Of a stretch of 22,176 nt of DNA, positions 14,053-22,176 are shown in pieces (position 1 is the stretch's first letter; every line of letters begins with the position of its first letter). The stretch is taken from assembly GCA_032160545.1 (NCBI GenBank), contig JAVHVN010000184.1:1-22176 (forward strand). Reading direction: 5' to 3'. The translations under genes and the position numbers were made by a program. The notes under the pieces are model-generated. The model saw nothing but the letters and a program-made list of their open reading frames with translations. It ran no database searches and was not told where the DNA came from. Origin of the DNA: DATGFB01 sp032160545 (lineage in GTDB: Bacteria; Actinomycetota; Actinomycetes; Mycobacteriales; Jatrophihabitantaceae).

Positions 14053-15009
14053 TCAGCTTTCGACCTGACGTCGGGCGCGTGCGCGCCGTTTCCCTTCGTG
14101 CATCGCCTGGACGCGTGCCACCGGGATGAGCCGTCCCTCGGCGACCAGGTCCGGACTCAGCTGCTGTGGCTCAGGCATCACGTCACGCCAGCGGTCCCGG
14201 CCCGAAAGCAGGGCCGCGGCGGTGTGCAGCGTGAAATCGCCCGGGCGGACGTCATCGAGTTCGTCCCAGGCGAGCGGATAGGAGACCGGCACCCCGGTGC
14301 GCAGCCGCGGGCTGTACGGCGCCGCGACGGTGGCACCACCGGCCCGGGTCGCGTCGAGAAACACCTTTCCTTCGCGGTCCTCGCGTACGAATGCGGTGGT
14401 GGCGACCGTGGGGTCCAGGCGCTGGGCGCGCACGGCGAGCGCCCGCGTCGCGGCGGCCACCTCTTCGGCCGTCGACGAAGCGATGGGGACGAAGACGTGC
14501 AAACCCTTCGCTCCGCTTGTTTTGACCGCGCCCCCCATGCCGGCGTCCGAGAGGGCTTGACGCACCGACCGCGCCGCGCGCACGGCCGCGTCGAACGCGC
14601 CCGCATCGGGCGGATCTATGTCGAGCACCAGATGAGTCGGACGATCCGGCTGGTCGATCCGGAACAGGGACGCGTGGTACTCGACGGCGCGCTGGTTGGC
14701 CAACCACAGCAGCGTTCGGCGATCGTTGCACAGCGCATAGGAGATCAGTCGCTTCGATGTCTCGGCCCACAGTTGCACGGTCGGCACCCAGTCCGGCGTG
14801 TACTTCGGGACGTTCTTCTGCATGAAGGGCGCCTGTCCGCGCAGGACGCGCATGACCGACAGCGGCCGATCGCACAGGTGACGGATAAGCGGCTCACGGA
14901 CCGCGTCGAGGTAGTTGACGAGGTCACGCTTGCTGGCGCCGGCGCCTTCGAACAGCGGTTGATCGAGGTTTGTCAGCGCGACGCCGTCGCGTTCCTCGTC
15001 CGGGCTCAT
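14053..15009 (-). CDS. LigD-type polymerase/primase domain protein (stand-alone)
   Basis: A 318-residue protein of the archaeo-eukaryotic primase superfamily, equal to the POL domain of bacterial LigD used in non-homologous end joining. The metal Asp pair is in HLVLDIDPPD (Asp130, Asp132); SGAKGLHVFVP (165-175) is the nucleotide-binding segment; the third Asp is in GKVFLDATRAGGAT (Asp219), followed by AAPYSPR. The N-terminal LTNLDQPLF and MQKNVPKYTPDWV parts are also typical. There is no ligase or phosphoesterase domain. ATG 15009 is preferred; GTG 15024 would add five residues. No Ku gene lies in the window. It may act with Ku and a separate ligase, or as an independent Prim-PolC-like repair polymerase. 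Confidence 0.88.
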   Translation of the reverse strand: MSPDEERDGVALTNLDQPLFEGAGASKRDLVNYLDAVREPLIRHLCDRPLSVMRVLRGQAPFMQKNVPKYTPDWVPTVQLWAETSKRLISYALCNDRRTLLWLANQRAVEYHASLFRIDQPDRPTHLVLDIDPPDAGAFDAAVRAARSVRQALSDAGMGGAVKTSGAKGLHVFVPIASSTAEEVAAATRALAVRAQRLDPTVATTAFVREDREGKVFLDATRAGGATVAAPYSPRLRTGVPVSYPLAWDELDDVRPGDFTLHTAAALLSGRDRWRDVMPEPQQLSPDLVAEGRLIPVARVQAMHEGKRRARARRQVES

Positions 15010-15118
15010 CGCTTCATCGTGCACCGGGGCCTGAACGATTGCCTACGCGGATGAGCGATGAACCGGCGGGTGGGACACTCTGATTGATGAGGTAACGCAG
15101 TGCCACGGAAGGGTGCTG

Positions 15119-15125
15119 AAAGGAG
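15119..15125 (+). promoter_or_regulatory. Ribosome binding site fixing the start of the large membrane protein
   Basis: AAAGGAG lies 7 nt before ATG 15133. The in-frame ATG at 15100 has no such site, so the shorter protein is preferred. Confidence 0.65.
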
Positions 15126-15132
15126 CCGGTCC

Positions 15133-16701
15133 ATGACGGCGGTTGCGGTTCCCGCAGTCCGCGATCCACGGAGCAGTCTGCGCGCGCTGGTGCGAGGCGG
15201 CGCCCCGCCGCAGCTGTATCCGATGGCGGTCGCCGTGTGTGGGGCGATCGCGTTCCTCGTGGTGCATCCGCAGGTGGGCGACCTGTTCGCGGCGCGGGCA
15301 CGGCAGTCCGCCGCTGCACACGGCGTGGGGCTTACGTACTGGTTCTCCTGGTTCGGCGGGGGATCGACGCCGGGCAACTACTCGGTGCTCACTCCTTATG
15401 TGTCCGCACTACTTGGCGCCGCGCTGCTCGGCGCGCTCGCGACCGTCGCCATCACCCCGCTGTGCTGGCGCCTGGTGCGGGGCAGCAACGGCGCGCTCGC
15501 CGCGACGTGGGTGGGAACCCTCACCGCCGGCTTCAGCCTGTGGAGCGGTCGCGTTCCGTTCGCCGTCGGATCGGCCGTCTCGGTTGCGGCGCTCATCGCC
15601 GTCCGCGACCAGCGGCGCATCGTTGCCGCGGCGTGCGCCGTCCTGACGGTGCTCGTCTCGCCCGTGTCCGGCGCGTTCATCGCTGTCGGCCTCGTCGGCG
15701 CGGTGCTCTATTCCCGTTCGCATCGCACGATCAGCGCGACGACCATCGTCGCAGCGTGCGTCACGCTCGTCGTACTGGGCGCGGTCTTCGGAATGCCCGG
15801 GCCGGAGGGTTTCAGCGCGAAGCAAGGGCTGGCCTCGGCAGTGGCTTTGCTGCTGTTTCTCACGAGCCGGCCGCCGAGGTACCTCACAGTCGTGATCCTG
15901 CTGTCGTTGATGGCCTGCCCGCTGTTGGTGGCGGTACCCAACGGAATGGGTTCGAACTTCCAGCGTCTGGTCTGGATCTGCCTGCCGGTGGCAGTCGTCG
16001 CCACCGCGGGACGGCGCCTGCCGATGGCAGCGGCGGCCACCTCGCTCGCCGTCGTCGCCGGTGCGGTCGGCACGGCGCACGACGTCGCGGTCTCCACCGC
16101 GCCGATGTCCTCGGTGTCCTACTACGCGCCGTTGACGGCCGAGCTCGACCGCACTCCGGCGTTGACGAGCTACCGCCTCGAGGTGGTTCCGGACGGCACG
16201 CACACCGCGGCGTACGCGCTGCTCAACCACGCGATGCTCGCCCGTGGTTACCTGACCCAGACCGACAACGCCTTGAACGCCGTGCTGATGTCGCGCGTCG
16301 AGCTCAACCCGCTGACCTACCGGCTCTGGCTCGACAACAACGCCGTCGGCTACGTCGCGATCGGCAAGTCGACCCTGAACCACGATCCCGAGTACAAGCT
16401 CGTGTCCGCTGGAACGCTTTCCTACCTGAGCCAGGTGTGGGCCAACCCGAACTGGACGCTCTACCGCGTCGAGAAGCCGACACCGATCGTCGCGCCACCG
16501 GCCCGCGTGCGCGCGGTCGACCAGTCGACCATGACCATCGACGTCACCGAGGCAGGGACGCTGCCCATTCGGGTGCGCTGGTCCAAGTTCCTCGCTGTCG
16601 ACGCTCCCGGTCATGCGACGGGGGCCACGGTCACCGACGACGGCTACGGCTGGACGCGGCTCACCGCACCCGTGCCCGGGCAGTACGTGCTGCACGGGTA
16701 G
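15133..16701 (+). CDS. Large polytopic membrane protein of unknown function
   Basis: A 522-residue protein. Residues about 30-330 form some ten hydrophobic helices; the remaining 190 residues look like a soluble domain outside the membrane, ending in a beta-rich part (TMTIDVTEAGTLPIRVRWSK, then DDGYGWTRLTAPVPGQYVL). After the first helix an outer loop reads LTYWFSWFGGGSTPGNYSVL, with aromatic and Gly residues like those in the first outer loop of some GT-C glycosyltransferases, but no DXD or EXD motif is clear. The C-terminal part has many aromatic and Asn residues. GT-C-like lipid-sugar transferase or envelope biosynthesis factor is a guess. It diverges from the LigD-type gene and is convergent with the response regulator gene. 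Confidence 0.75.
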   Translation: MTAVAVPAVRDPRSSLRALVRGGAPPQLYPMAVAVCGAIAFLVVHPQVGDLFAARARQSAAAHGVGLTYWFSWFGGGSTPGNYSVLTPYVSALLGAALLGALATVAITPLCWRLVRGSNGALAATWVGTLTAGFSLWSGRVPFAVGSAVSVAALIAVRDQRRIVAAACAVLTVLVSPVSGAFIAVGLVGAVLYSRSHRTISATTIVAACVTLVVLGAVFGMPGPEGFSAKQGLASAVALLLFLTSRPPRYLTVVILLSLMACPLLVAVPNGMGSNFQRLVWICLPVAVVATAGRRLPMAAAATSLAVVAGAVGTAHDVAVSTAPMSSVSYYAPLTAELDRTPALTSYRLEVVPDGTHTAAYALLNHAMLARGYLTQTDNALNAVLMSRVELNPLTYRLWLDNNAVGYVAIGKSTLNHDPEYKLVSAGTLSYLSQVWANPNWTLYRVEKPTPIVAPPARVRAVDQSTMTIDVTEAGTLPIRVRWSKFLAVDAPGHATGATVTDDGYGWTRLTAPVPGQYVLHG

Positions 16702-16723
16702 CCGGCGTGCGAGTGCGTGCCGA

Positions 16724-17413
16724 TCAGCGGTGCGCCGCGCGGTACAGGTTCACCGGACGACCGGTCGAGCCGTACTCGAGATCGAGTTCCACCACGCCCC
16801 GCCGGTGCAGGTCGGTGAGGTAGCGCTGGGCGGTGGGCCGGCTGATGCCGAGCTGGGTCGCGACCGAGCTGGCACTGACGGCCGCCTCCGCCCGCTGCAC
16901 CGCCTGCAGCACCTTGGCCATCGTGGGCGGTAGCAACCTGGTGCTGCTGTTGGTCCCGCGCAGCATGTCGTACAGGGCGTCGACCGTGTCCTGGTCCGCC
17001 TCGTTGCCCGGGCCCGCGGTGAGTTCGGTGCGCCAGCGCCGGTAGTTCTGCAGCTTGTCGCGCAGCTGCCCGAAGCCGAACGGTTTCACGAGGTAGTAGA
17101 CCGCGCCGAGACCGATTGCGGCACGCACCGATTCCAGGTCGCGCGCCGCGGTGATGATGATGCAATCGGGGGCCGAGCCCGCCCCCGTCAGCGATCTGAG
17201 CAGGCTCAGACCGTCCTCGTCCGGCAGGTAGATGTCGAGGATCAACAGGTCGGGTCGCGCCTGCTCGATCTGCTCGCGTGCCTCGGCGGCGGTGTGCGCC
17301 TGCCCCACGCACACGAATCCGTCGATGCGGTCGATGCTCGCGGCGTGGATGTGGGCGACCCTGAAGTCGTCGTCGACGACGAGCGTCCGGATCGCGGGGG
17401 GACCGCCGGTCAT
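16724..17413 (-). CDS. CitB/DcuR-type response regulator
   Basis: A 229-residue regulator. The receiver has Asp14-Asp16 (VVDDDFRVA), phosphorylated Asp60 (LLILDIYLPDEDG), Thr88 (IITAARD) and Lys110 (YYLVKPFGF). The C-terminal part has a helix-turn-helix of the CitB/DpiA type (about 178-210: VSASSVATQLGISRPTAQRY then LTDLHRRG), followed by a small wing. ATG 17413 overlaps the TGA of the kinase gene as ATGA, so it is coupled to it; the open frame continues upstream to 17473, but only inside the kinase gene. It should be phosphorylated by that kinase and control the divergent ABC transporter (inference from position). Confidence 0.92.
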   Translation of the reverse strand: MTGGPPAIRTLVVDDDFRVAHIHAASIDRIDGFVCVGQAHTAAEAREQIEQARPDLLILDIYLPDEDGLSLLRSLTGAGSAPDCIIITAARDLESVRAAIGLGAVYYLVKPFGFGQLRDKLQNYRRWRTELTAGPGNEADQDTVDALYDMLRGTNSSTRLLPPTMAKVLQAVQRAEAAVSASSVATQLGISRPTAQRYLTDLHRRGVVELDLEYGSTGRPVNLYRAAHR

Positions 17414-19026
17414 CGCGCCCGCTCGAGAATCACCGGGTCGTCGGAAGCCGACGTGGCCGGCACGGGCAGCCATACGTCGAAGCGGCCGCCACGGTCGGAC
17501 TGCACGGTGACGCTTCCACCGGCGCGGTGCACGAGTCGCTGAACGAGAGCGAGTCCCAATCCGCGGCGCGAGTCGCCACGGGGCGACTTCGTCGAGTAGC
17601 CGTCCATGAAGATCGCCTCGACCGCGTCGGCCGCGATTCCGGGGCCGTTGTCCGAGACCGAGATCCGGATGCAGTTGCCGGCGCCGCTTCCCAGATCGAC
17701 CACGACGGTGCGTGGGGGCTGCTGCTCGGCCACCGCGTCCAGAGCGTTGTCGATCAGGTTGCCGAGGATCGTCATGACGCTGTGAGCGTCGGCGTCGGGC
17801 ACGACCAGCTGTGACGCGGGGGTGACGACGAGGTCGACCTCGCGCTCAGTCGCGACAGTCAGCTTGGCGAGCAGCAGAGCGGCCACGACCGGAGGAGTGA
17901 TGCGAGCCCGGAGGTCCTCGGCCGACTCCATGTTGTGCCGGGAGACGCTCGTGACGAACCGGGTGGCCTCGTCGAAGTCGCCGAGCTCGATCAAGCCCGC
18001 GATGACGTGCAGCCGGTTCGTGAACTCGTGCTCCTGCGCGCGCAACGCGTCTGCCAGGCCGGTCGTCGCGTGCAGTTCGCGCACGAGCGACTCGAGCTCG
18101 GTGCGATCGCGCAGGGTCACCACGCTGCCGACGTCCCGCCCGGCGACGACCACGGGATTGCGATTCACCACGAGCAGCGCGTCGTCGGTGAGCACCTGCT
18201 GGTCTGTCCCCGACGTCGACCCGGTCAGGACGTCGCGCAGCCGGCCGGCCGGCACGACCTGGTCGACGGACTGCCCGATCACCGTCCCGGCGAGCCCCAG
18301 CAGGCGGCGCGCCTCGTCGTTGATGATCGTGATGCGGTCCTTCGCGTCGAACCCGATCACGCCCTCGCGGATGCCGTGCAGCATCGCCTCGCGATCCTGC
18401 AGCAAGGACCCGATCTCGGACGGCTCGAGGCCGAAGGTCGTCCGCTTGAGCGCTCGCGCCATGATCAGCGCGACCAGTGCGCCGATGCCCAACGCGATCG
18501 CGGCGTACAGCGCGATCGCCCAGACCTGCTGACGAACCGCGGCCGCCATGCGGGCCTCGACGATGCCCACTGACACCTGCCCGATGACCCTGCCTGACGC
18601 GTCGAAGATCGGAGCCTTGCCGTTGGCCGACCTGCCCAGGCTGCCGTGGTCGATCCCGACGTGGTCCTTGCCGTCGAGAACGGCCAACGGCTCTTCGAGG
18701 CGCTTGCCGATCAAGGCGGGATTCGGATGCGAGAACCGCAAGCCGGTGAGATCGGTGACGACCACGTACGAGGCGTCGGAACCCTGGGCGATCCGGTCGG
18801 CCATCGGCCGGATCAGGTGGGTCGGGTCCCCGGCGGCGACCGCCGTCCTGACCTGCGGGATCTCGGCAACCACGGTCGCCACTGCGCGGGCGCGGTCCTC
18901 GTACTGGGTGTCGACCGTCCGCTTCGTCAACTGCACGTCGAGGACGCCGCCGATCACGACTGTCGCGAGCAGGATGCCCAGCACCGCGAAGAGGATCCGT
19001 GAGGCGATCGTCTTGAGCCTCCACAT
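17410..19026 (-). CDS. CitA/DcuS-type sensor histidine kinase
   Basis: A 538-residue kinase. One helix (11-33), an extracytoplasmic Cache-like sensor (34-166, with the RFSHPNPALIGKRLEEP segment seen in CitA/DcuS proteins), a second helix (167-190), a cytoplasmic PAS domain (205-310), the SpoOB-type dimerisation helix with His333 in LRAQEHEFTNRLHVIAGLIE, then GNLIDNALDA (422-431), DNGPGI (459-464) and GLGLALV (489-495). ATG 19026 has AGGAGG upstream, though 12 nt away; a longer in-frame frame to 19134 has no better start. CitA-type sensors bind small carboxylates such as citrate or C4-dicarboxylates outside the cell. The ligand here may instead be the substrate of the divergent transporter. 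Confidence 0.92.
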   Translation of the reverse strand: MWRLKTIASRILFAVLGILLATVVIGGVLDVQLTKRTVDTQYEDRARAVATVVAEIPQVRTAVAAGDPTHLIRPMADRIAQGSDASYVVVTDLTGLRFSHPNPALIGKRLEEPLAVLDGKDHVGIDHGSLGRSANGKAPIFDASGRVIGQVSVGIVEARMAAAVRQQVWAIALYAAIALGIGALVALIMARALKRTTFGLEPSEIGSLLQDREAMLHGIREGVIGFDAKDRITIINDEARRLLGLAGTVIGQSVDQVVPAGRLRDVLTGSTSGTDQQVLTDDALLVVNRNPVVVAGRDVGSVVTLRDRTELESLVRELHATTGLADALRAQEHEFTNRLHVIAGLIELGDFDEATRFVTSVSRHNMESAEDLRARITPPVVAALLLAKLTVATEREVDLVVTPASQLVVPDADAHSVMTILGNLIDNALDAVAEQQPPRTVVVDLGSGAGNCIRISVSDNGPGIAADAVEAIFMDGYSTKSPRGDSRRGLGLALVQRLVHRAGGSVTVQSDRGGRFDVWLPVPATSASDDPVILERAR

Positions 19027-19142
19027 GGCCCGGGACCACCTCCTGACGCCCCTGCGGCTGCGCGACGAGACACCGGACGCGGAATCAAAGCATGCCGTGG
19101 CGCCTGCACGGAAGAAGCCGTGAGCACAACGCACACAACGAT

Positions 19143-19234
19143 ACGAAACCTGCCGGTCACGAGCATTTCATCCGGCATCGACGAACAACAGGTGATTGCC
19201 AGGAAACGAACAGAATCGTTCCCGTCCGGGACGG
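19143..19234. promoter_or_regulatory. Candidate regulatory sites in the kinase/ABC divergent region
   Basis: This AT-richer part of the 259-bp gap has three ACGAA words (19143, 19181, 19206), the inverted pairs TGCCGG/CCGGCA (19151-19156, 19172-19177), AACGA/TCGTT (19205-19209, 19216-19220) and the perfect CCGTCCGGGACGG (19222-19234). CitB-like proteins bind AT-rich DNA. Which element is used cannot be told; no clear -35/-10 pair was found. Confidence 0.35.
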
Positions 19235-19285
19235 CCTCGCGCACGCTCTGCGCAACCGCGTCAGCAGAGGAGTCCGGGAGCAGCC

Positions 19286-20107
19286 ATGAGCACCGAACGC
19301 ACCGACAACGTCATTGAGCTCGAGGGTGTGTCGAAGCGGTTCGCCACGCCGTCCGGGGGGATCTACACCGCCCTGCGCGATCTGGACTTCACCGTCGCCG
19401 CGGGGGAGTTCTGCGCCGTGGTGGGACCCACCGGATGCGGCAAGTCGACCACGCTCACCCTGGTCTCCGGTCTGGAGCGCCCGAGCACCGGCACCGTCCG
19501 GGTGGACGGGCGCGAAGTCACCGGCGTGACACCCGGCGTCGGGTTCATGTTCCAGAACGACGCGGTCTTCCCGTGGAAGAGCGTGCTGGACAACGTCGCG
19601 GCCGGGCCGCGCTTCCGCGGTGCCGATCGCCGCACGGCCAACGCGGCGGCGCGGGACTGGCTGCGCCGGGTCGGGCTGGCCGGCTTCGAGGATCGCTACC
19701 CGCACCAGCTGTCCGGAGGCATGCGCAAGCGGGTCGCGCTCGCGCAGAGCCTGATCAACGAGCCGCGGGTCCTGCTGATGGACGAGCCGTTCTCGGCACT
19801 GGACGTGCAGACCCGCTCGATCATGGCCGACGAGCTGCTCGGGCTGTGGGAGCAGACCCGGCCCGCGGTGATCTTCGTGACGCACGACCTGGAGGAGGCG
19901 ATCACGCTCGCGGACAAGGTGATCGTGCTGACCGCCGGACCGGGACGCATCAAAGCGACCTTCCGCATCGACCTGCCGCGCCCGCGCAAGGCGCAGGAGA
20001 TCCGGTTCACCGACGAGTTCGTCGCTCTCTACTCCGAGATCTGGGAGGCCCTGCGCTCCGAGGTCGAGACCGCTTACGCCCGCACGACGACGGAGGTGTC
20101 GGCATGA
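19286..20107 (+). CDS. NitT/TauT/SsuB-type ABC transporter ATPase
   Basis: A 273-residue ATPase driving import of a small organic anion or similar solute. Walker A GPTGCGKST (47-55), Q-loop Gln90 in MFQNDAVFPWKS, signature LSGGM (142-146), Walker B RVLLMDEP (161-168) and His200 in FVTHDLEEAITLAD are complete. The QNDAVFPW and ALDVQTR segments are typical of the nitrate/sulfonate/taurine group. ATG 19286 is preceded by GGGAG at 5 nt; the longer open frame from 19196 is Arg/Pro-rich and non-coding in character. It is the first gene of an ATPase-permease-binding protein operon; the stop overlaps the permease start as ATGA. Confidence 0.95.
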   Translation: MSTERTDNVIELEGVSKRFATPSGGIYTALRDLDFTVAAGEFCAVVGPTGCGKSTTLTLVSGLERPSTGTVRVDGREVTGVTPGVGFMFQNDAVFPWKSVLDNVAAGPRFRGADRRTANAAARDWLRRVGLAGFEDRYPHQLSGGMRKRVALAQSLINEPRVLLMDEPFSALDVQTRSIMADELLGLWEQTRPAVIFVTHDLEEAITLADKVIVLTAGPGRIKATFRIDLPRPRKAQEIRFTDEFVALYSEIWEALRSEVETAYARTTTEVSA

Positions 20108-21000
20108 CACAGGCCAAGCACGCGCCGGCGCCGTCGGCTCCGCTGCCGACCACGGTGAGCGTCGACGACGACCCAGCGACCTCGGCGGGGTTACGCACCC
20201 GCCGGATCCGCCGCCGCGTCCTGCTGAACGTCTGCCGCCTCGCGCTGGTCGTCCTCGCGCTCGGCTCGTGGGAGGCCGGCGTGAACACCAAGCACATCGA
20301 CCCGTTCTTCTGGGGGCAGCCATCGGGCGTCTACAAGCAGCTCAAGACCTGGGTAACCGACGGGACCGCGCAGGGCTCGCTCCTGGAGCAGATCCTGGTC
20401 ACCCTGCAGGAGGCGGTGTACGGCTTCCTGATCGGTGTTGCGCTCGGCGTCGTCCTCGGGATCGCGCTCGGCCGCAACCGGTTCCTGTCCGACCTGCTGT
20501 CTCCGTTCATCAAGATCGCCAATTCGATCCCGCGCATCGTGCTGGGCGCGTTGTTCTCGATCGCGTTCGGGTTCGGGCTGACGTCCAAGGTCGTGCTCGC
20601 CGTGGTGCTGGTCTTCTTCGGCGTGTTCTTCAACGCCTTCCAGGGCACCCGGGAGGTCGACCGCAACCTGCTGTCCAACGCTCGCATCCTCGGCGCGTCG
20701 CGGCTGCAGACCGTGCGGCACGTCGTCCTGCCTTCGGCGTTCACCTGGATCCTCGCCAGCCTGCACATCAGCTTCGGCTTCGCGCTCATCGGCGCGGTGG
20801 TCGGCGAGCTGCTCGGCGCCGACAAGGGCATGGGCCTGCTGATCCGCAACGCGCAGAACAACTTCAACCCCAACGGCGTCCTCGCCGGAATGGTCGTCAT
20901 CGCGGTGATCGCGCTTGTCGCGGAGGGTCTGATCACCGCGCTCGAGAAGCGCCTGCTGCGCTGGCGACCACCGCAGATGGGCGGTGATGCCGGCATCTGA
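20104..21000 (+). CDS. NitT/TauT/SsuC-type ABC transporter permease
   Basis: A 298-residue inner-membrane permease. An N-terminal cytoplasmic part (1-36) is followed by a first helix (about 37-55) and five further helices of the BPD_transp_1 fold. The EAA loop that touches the ATPase reads NARILGASRLQTVRHVVLPS at about 198-217. IPRIVLGALFSIAFGFG and FGFALIGAVVGELLGADKGM are typical of this group. ATG 20104 overlaps the ATPase stop (ATGA), showing translational coupling. The protein should form a homodimer in the transporter. No sign of truncation. Confidence 0.93.
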   Translation: MTQAKHAPAPSAPLPTTVSVDDDPATSAGLRTRRIRRRVLLNVCRLALVVLALGSWEAGVNTKHIDPFFWGQPSGVYKQLKTWVTDGTAQGSLLEQILVTLQEAVYGFLIGVALGVVLGIALGRNRFLSDLLSPFIKIANSIPRIVLGALFSIAFGFGLTSKVVLAVVLVFFGVFFNAFQGTREVDRNLLSNARILGASRLQTVRHVVLPSAFTWILASLHISFGFALIGAVVGELLGADKGMGLLIRNAQNNFNPNGVLAGMVVIAVIALVAEGLITALEKRLLRWRPPQMGGDAGI

Positions 21001-21050
21001 GCGCCGCGTCGTACCAGTCCATCCGCGTCCTCATCAAGGAGAGGTCACCA

Positions 21051-22127
21051 GTGAAGATTCGAGTCACCACCGCTGTGCTGGCGGTTGCCGCATCGGCGGC
21101 GCTGGCCGTCAGCGGTTGCAGCAGCAAGGCGTCGCAGACGAACACGGGCTCGGGCGGTGGCGGCGGCGGCACGGTCGCTGCCAACGCTCCGTCACTCACC
21201 ATCATGGTGGGCGGCCTGTCCAAGCAGATCTACCTGCCGTTCATGCTCACCAAACAACTCGGCTATTACGACAAGGCCGGCGTCAAGGTGAACCTCATCG
21301 ACGAACCGGCCGGCGGCGACGCGACCAAGAACATGATCGCCGGCCAGGTGCAGGGCGTCGGCGGCTTCTACGACCACAACATCGCCCTGCAGGCACTCGG
21401 CAAGTCGTCCGAGTCGGTTGTCTCGATGCTGCAGATCCCGGGCGAGGTGGAGGTCTGCCGCACCGACCTCAAGGGCAAGGTCAACAGTCCGGCGGACTGG
21501 TCGGGCAAGCACCTCGGCATCACGGACACCGGCTCCTCGACGGACTTCCTGACGCAGTACCTGACGACGAAGAACGGTGTGTCCCCGTCCAGCACGCATC
21601 GCATCGGCGTCGGTGCCGGGTCGACCTTCATCGCGGCGATGAAGCAGAAGGCGATCGACTGCGGCATGACGACGGAGCCGACGGTGTCGCAGGTCCTCAG
21701 CGACAACACCGGCTTCATCCTGATGGACATGCGGACCGCGGAGGGGTCACGGCAGGCGCTCGGCGGAACGTATCCGGCGACGTCGCTGTACATGACCACC
21801 TCGTACGTCGACTCCCACAAGGACGTCGTGCAGAAGCTGGTCAACGCCTACGTGTCGACGCTGAAGTGGATCCAGTCGCACACCGGCACACAGATCGCGG
21901 ACATGATGCCCGCCGACTACTACTCCGGTGTCGGCAAGGCCGCATACGCCAAGGCGCTCGACTCGGAGAAGGGCATCTTCAACCCGACGGGTGTGATGCC
22001 AGCAGACGGGCCGAAGACCTGCCTGGCGGTGCAGGACGCGTTCAACGACACGGTGAAGGGCAAGTCGATCGACCTGAGCAAGACCTACACAGACGAGTAC
22101 GTGAAGGCTGCCGTCCCGGTGGCCTGA
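21051..22127 (+). CDS. NMT1/SsuA-type substrate-binding lipoprotein
   Basis: A 358-residue solute-binding protein. The signal peptide ends in a lipobox VSGC with Cys23, followed by a Ser/Gly linker including six Gly. The mature part starts TIMVGGLSKQIYLPFMLTKQ and has LGYYDKAGVKVNLID, the opening of NMT1/THI5-like proteins, then a hinge with GKHLGITDTGSSTDFLTQYL. Cys136, Cys204 and a later Cys may form a disulfide. GTG 21051 has AAGGAGAGG upstream. It is the third gene of the operon, 50 bp after the permease. The family carries sulfonates, nitrate, thiamine precursors or aromatic acids; the substrate is not readable from the sequence. Acidic ligand recognition residues are not obvious. Confidence 0.93.
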   Translation: MKIRVTTAVLAVAASAALAVSGCSSKASQTNTGSGGGGGGTVAANAPSLTIMVGGLSKQIYLPFMLTKQLGYYDKAGVKVNLIDEPAGGDATKNMIAGQVQGVGGFYDHNIALQALGKSSESVVSMLQIPGEVEVCRTDLKGKVNSPADWSGKHLGITDTGSSTDFLTQYLTTKNGVSPSSTHRIGVGAGSTFIAAMKQKAIDCGMTTEPTVSQVLSDNTGFILMDMRTAEGSRQALGGTYPATSLYMTTSYVDSHKDVVQKLVNAYVSTLKWIQSHTGTQIADMMPADYYSGVGKAAYAKALDSEKGIFNPTGVMPADGPKTCLAVQDAFNDTVKGKSIDLSKTYTDEYVKAAVPVA

Positions 22128-22176
22128 CCGAGCGGCGGCGAGAGGGCGGCCCGGGCCTGGAGGAACCGAAGAACCG

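Noticed and set aside
14001..14129. 42-codon plus-strand frame starting with GTG and preceded by AGGAGG
   Set aside because: It runs into the 3' end of the LigD-type gene on the other strand, is Arg-rich, and has no motif. The ribosome-like site alone is not enough.
15409..16695. Minus-strand open frame of 428 codons opposite the membrane protein gene
   Set aside because: The sequence is Arg/His/Gly-rich low complexity, typical of antisense in GC-rich genes.
19157..20323. Minus-strand open frame of 388 codons opposite the ABC ATPase
   Set aside because: It is a shadow of the ATPase gene, which has every ABC motif.

Overview
The window looks like chromosomal DNA from a high-GC actinobacterium. 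Coding is dense, third codon positions are mostly G or C, and GTG starts are common. Several families point the same way: a mycothiol-dependent maleylpyruvate-isomerase-type protein, CsoR, a stand-alone LigD-type polymerase domain, a DUF4118/HisKA_3 kinase and a FadR-type GntR regulator. The genus cannot be fixed from the sequence alone. I saw no rRNA, tRNA, CRISPR array, insertion sequence or phage gene.

Layout. (1) 1-1857: two regulator modules. A cupin gene (-) and a marR gene (+) diverge from a perfect 36-bp palindrome. A tetR gene with its own palindromic operator is followed 2 bp later by an MDMPI/DinB-type gene cut by the window edge. (2) 1919-2662: a conserved-looking protein of unknown function. 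(3) 2889-7388: a copper-resistance locus. csoR (+) diverges from a minus-strand run: a 19-codon copZ-like remnant, copA, an ArsP/DUF318-type permease, a GlsB/YeaQ-type membrane protein and a 47-aa membrane peptide. Two CsoR-type operators lie in the divergent region. (4) 7586-8419: a bromoperoxidase-like alpha/beta hydrolase. (5) 8487-13342: a NarL-type sensor kinase and its likely response regulator, separated by a gntR-SDR pair, plus a single-domain receiver protein. (6) 13436-15009: tandem perfect hairpins, a small hypothetical gene and a LigD-type polymerase gene. (7) 15133-16701: a large polytopic membrane protein of unknown function. (8) 16724-22127: a CitA/CitB-type two-component system diverging from a NitT/TauT/SsuABC-type ABC transporter (ATPase, permease, lipoprotein binding protein).

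How the parts work together. The copper locus is the clearest unit: Cu(I) relieves CsoR repression, CopA and probably the permease export the metal, and two further small membrane proteins appear co-transcribed. The CitAB-like system is placed to sense a small ligand outside the cell and to control the divergent transporter. The rest is a mosaic of self-regulated one- and two-component regulators with one or two target genes each.

Most unusual points: copZ is reduced to a 19-residue peptide that has lost both copper cysteine context residues (MTCGHC to MTYGRC) and ends in a TGATG overlap with copA; the 36-bp perfect palindrome between cupin and marR; the tandem hairpins at 13436-13493; and the pairing of a CitAB-type system with a NitT/TauT-type transporter.
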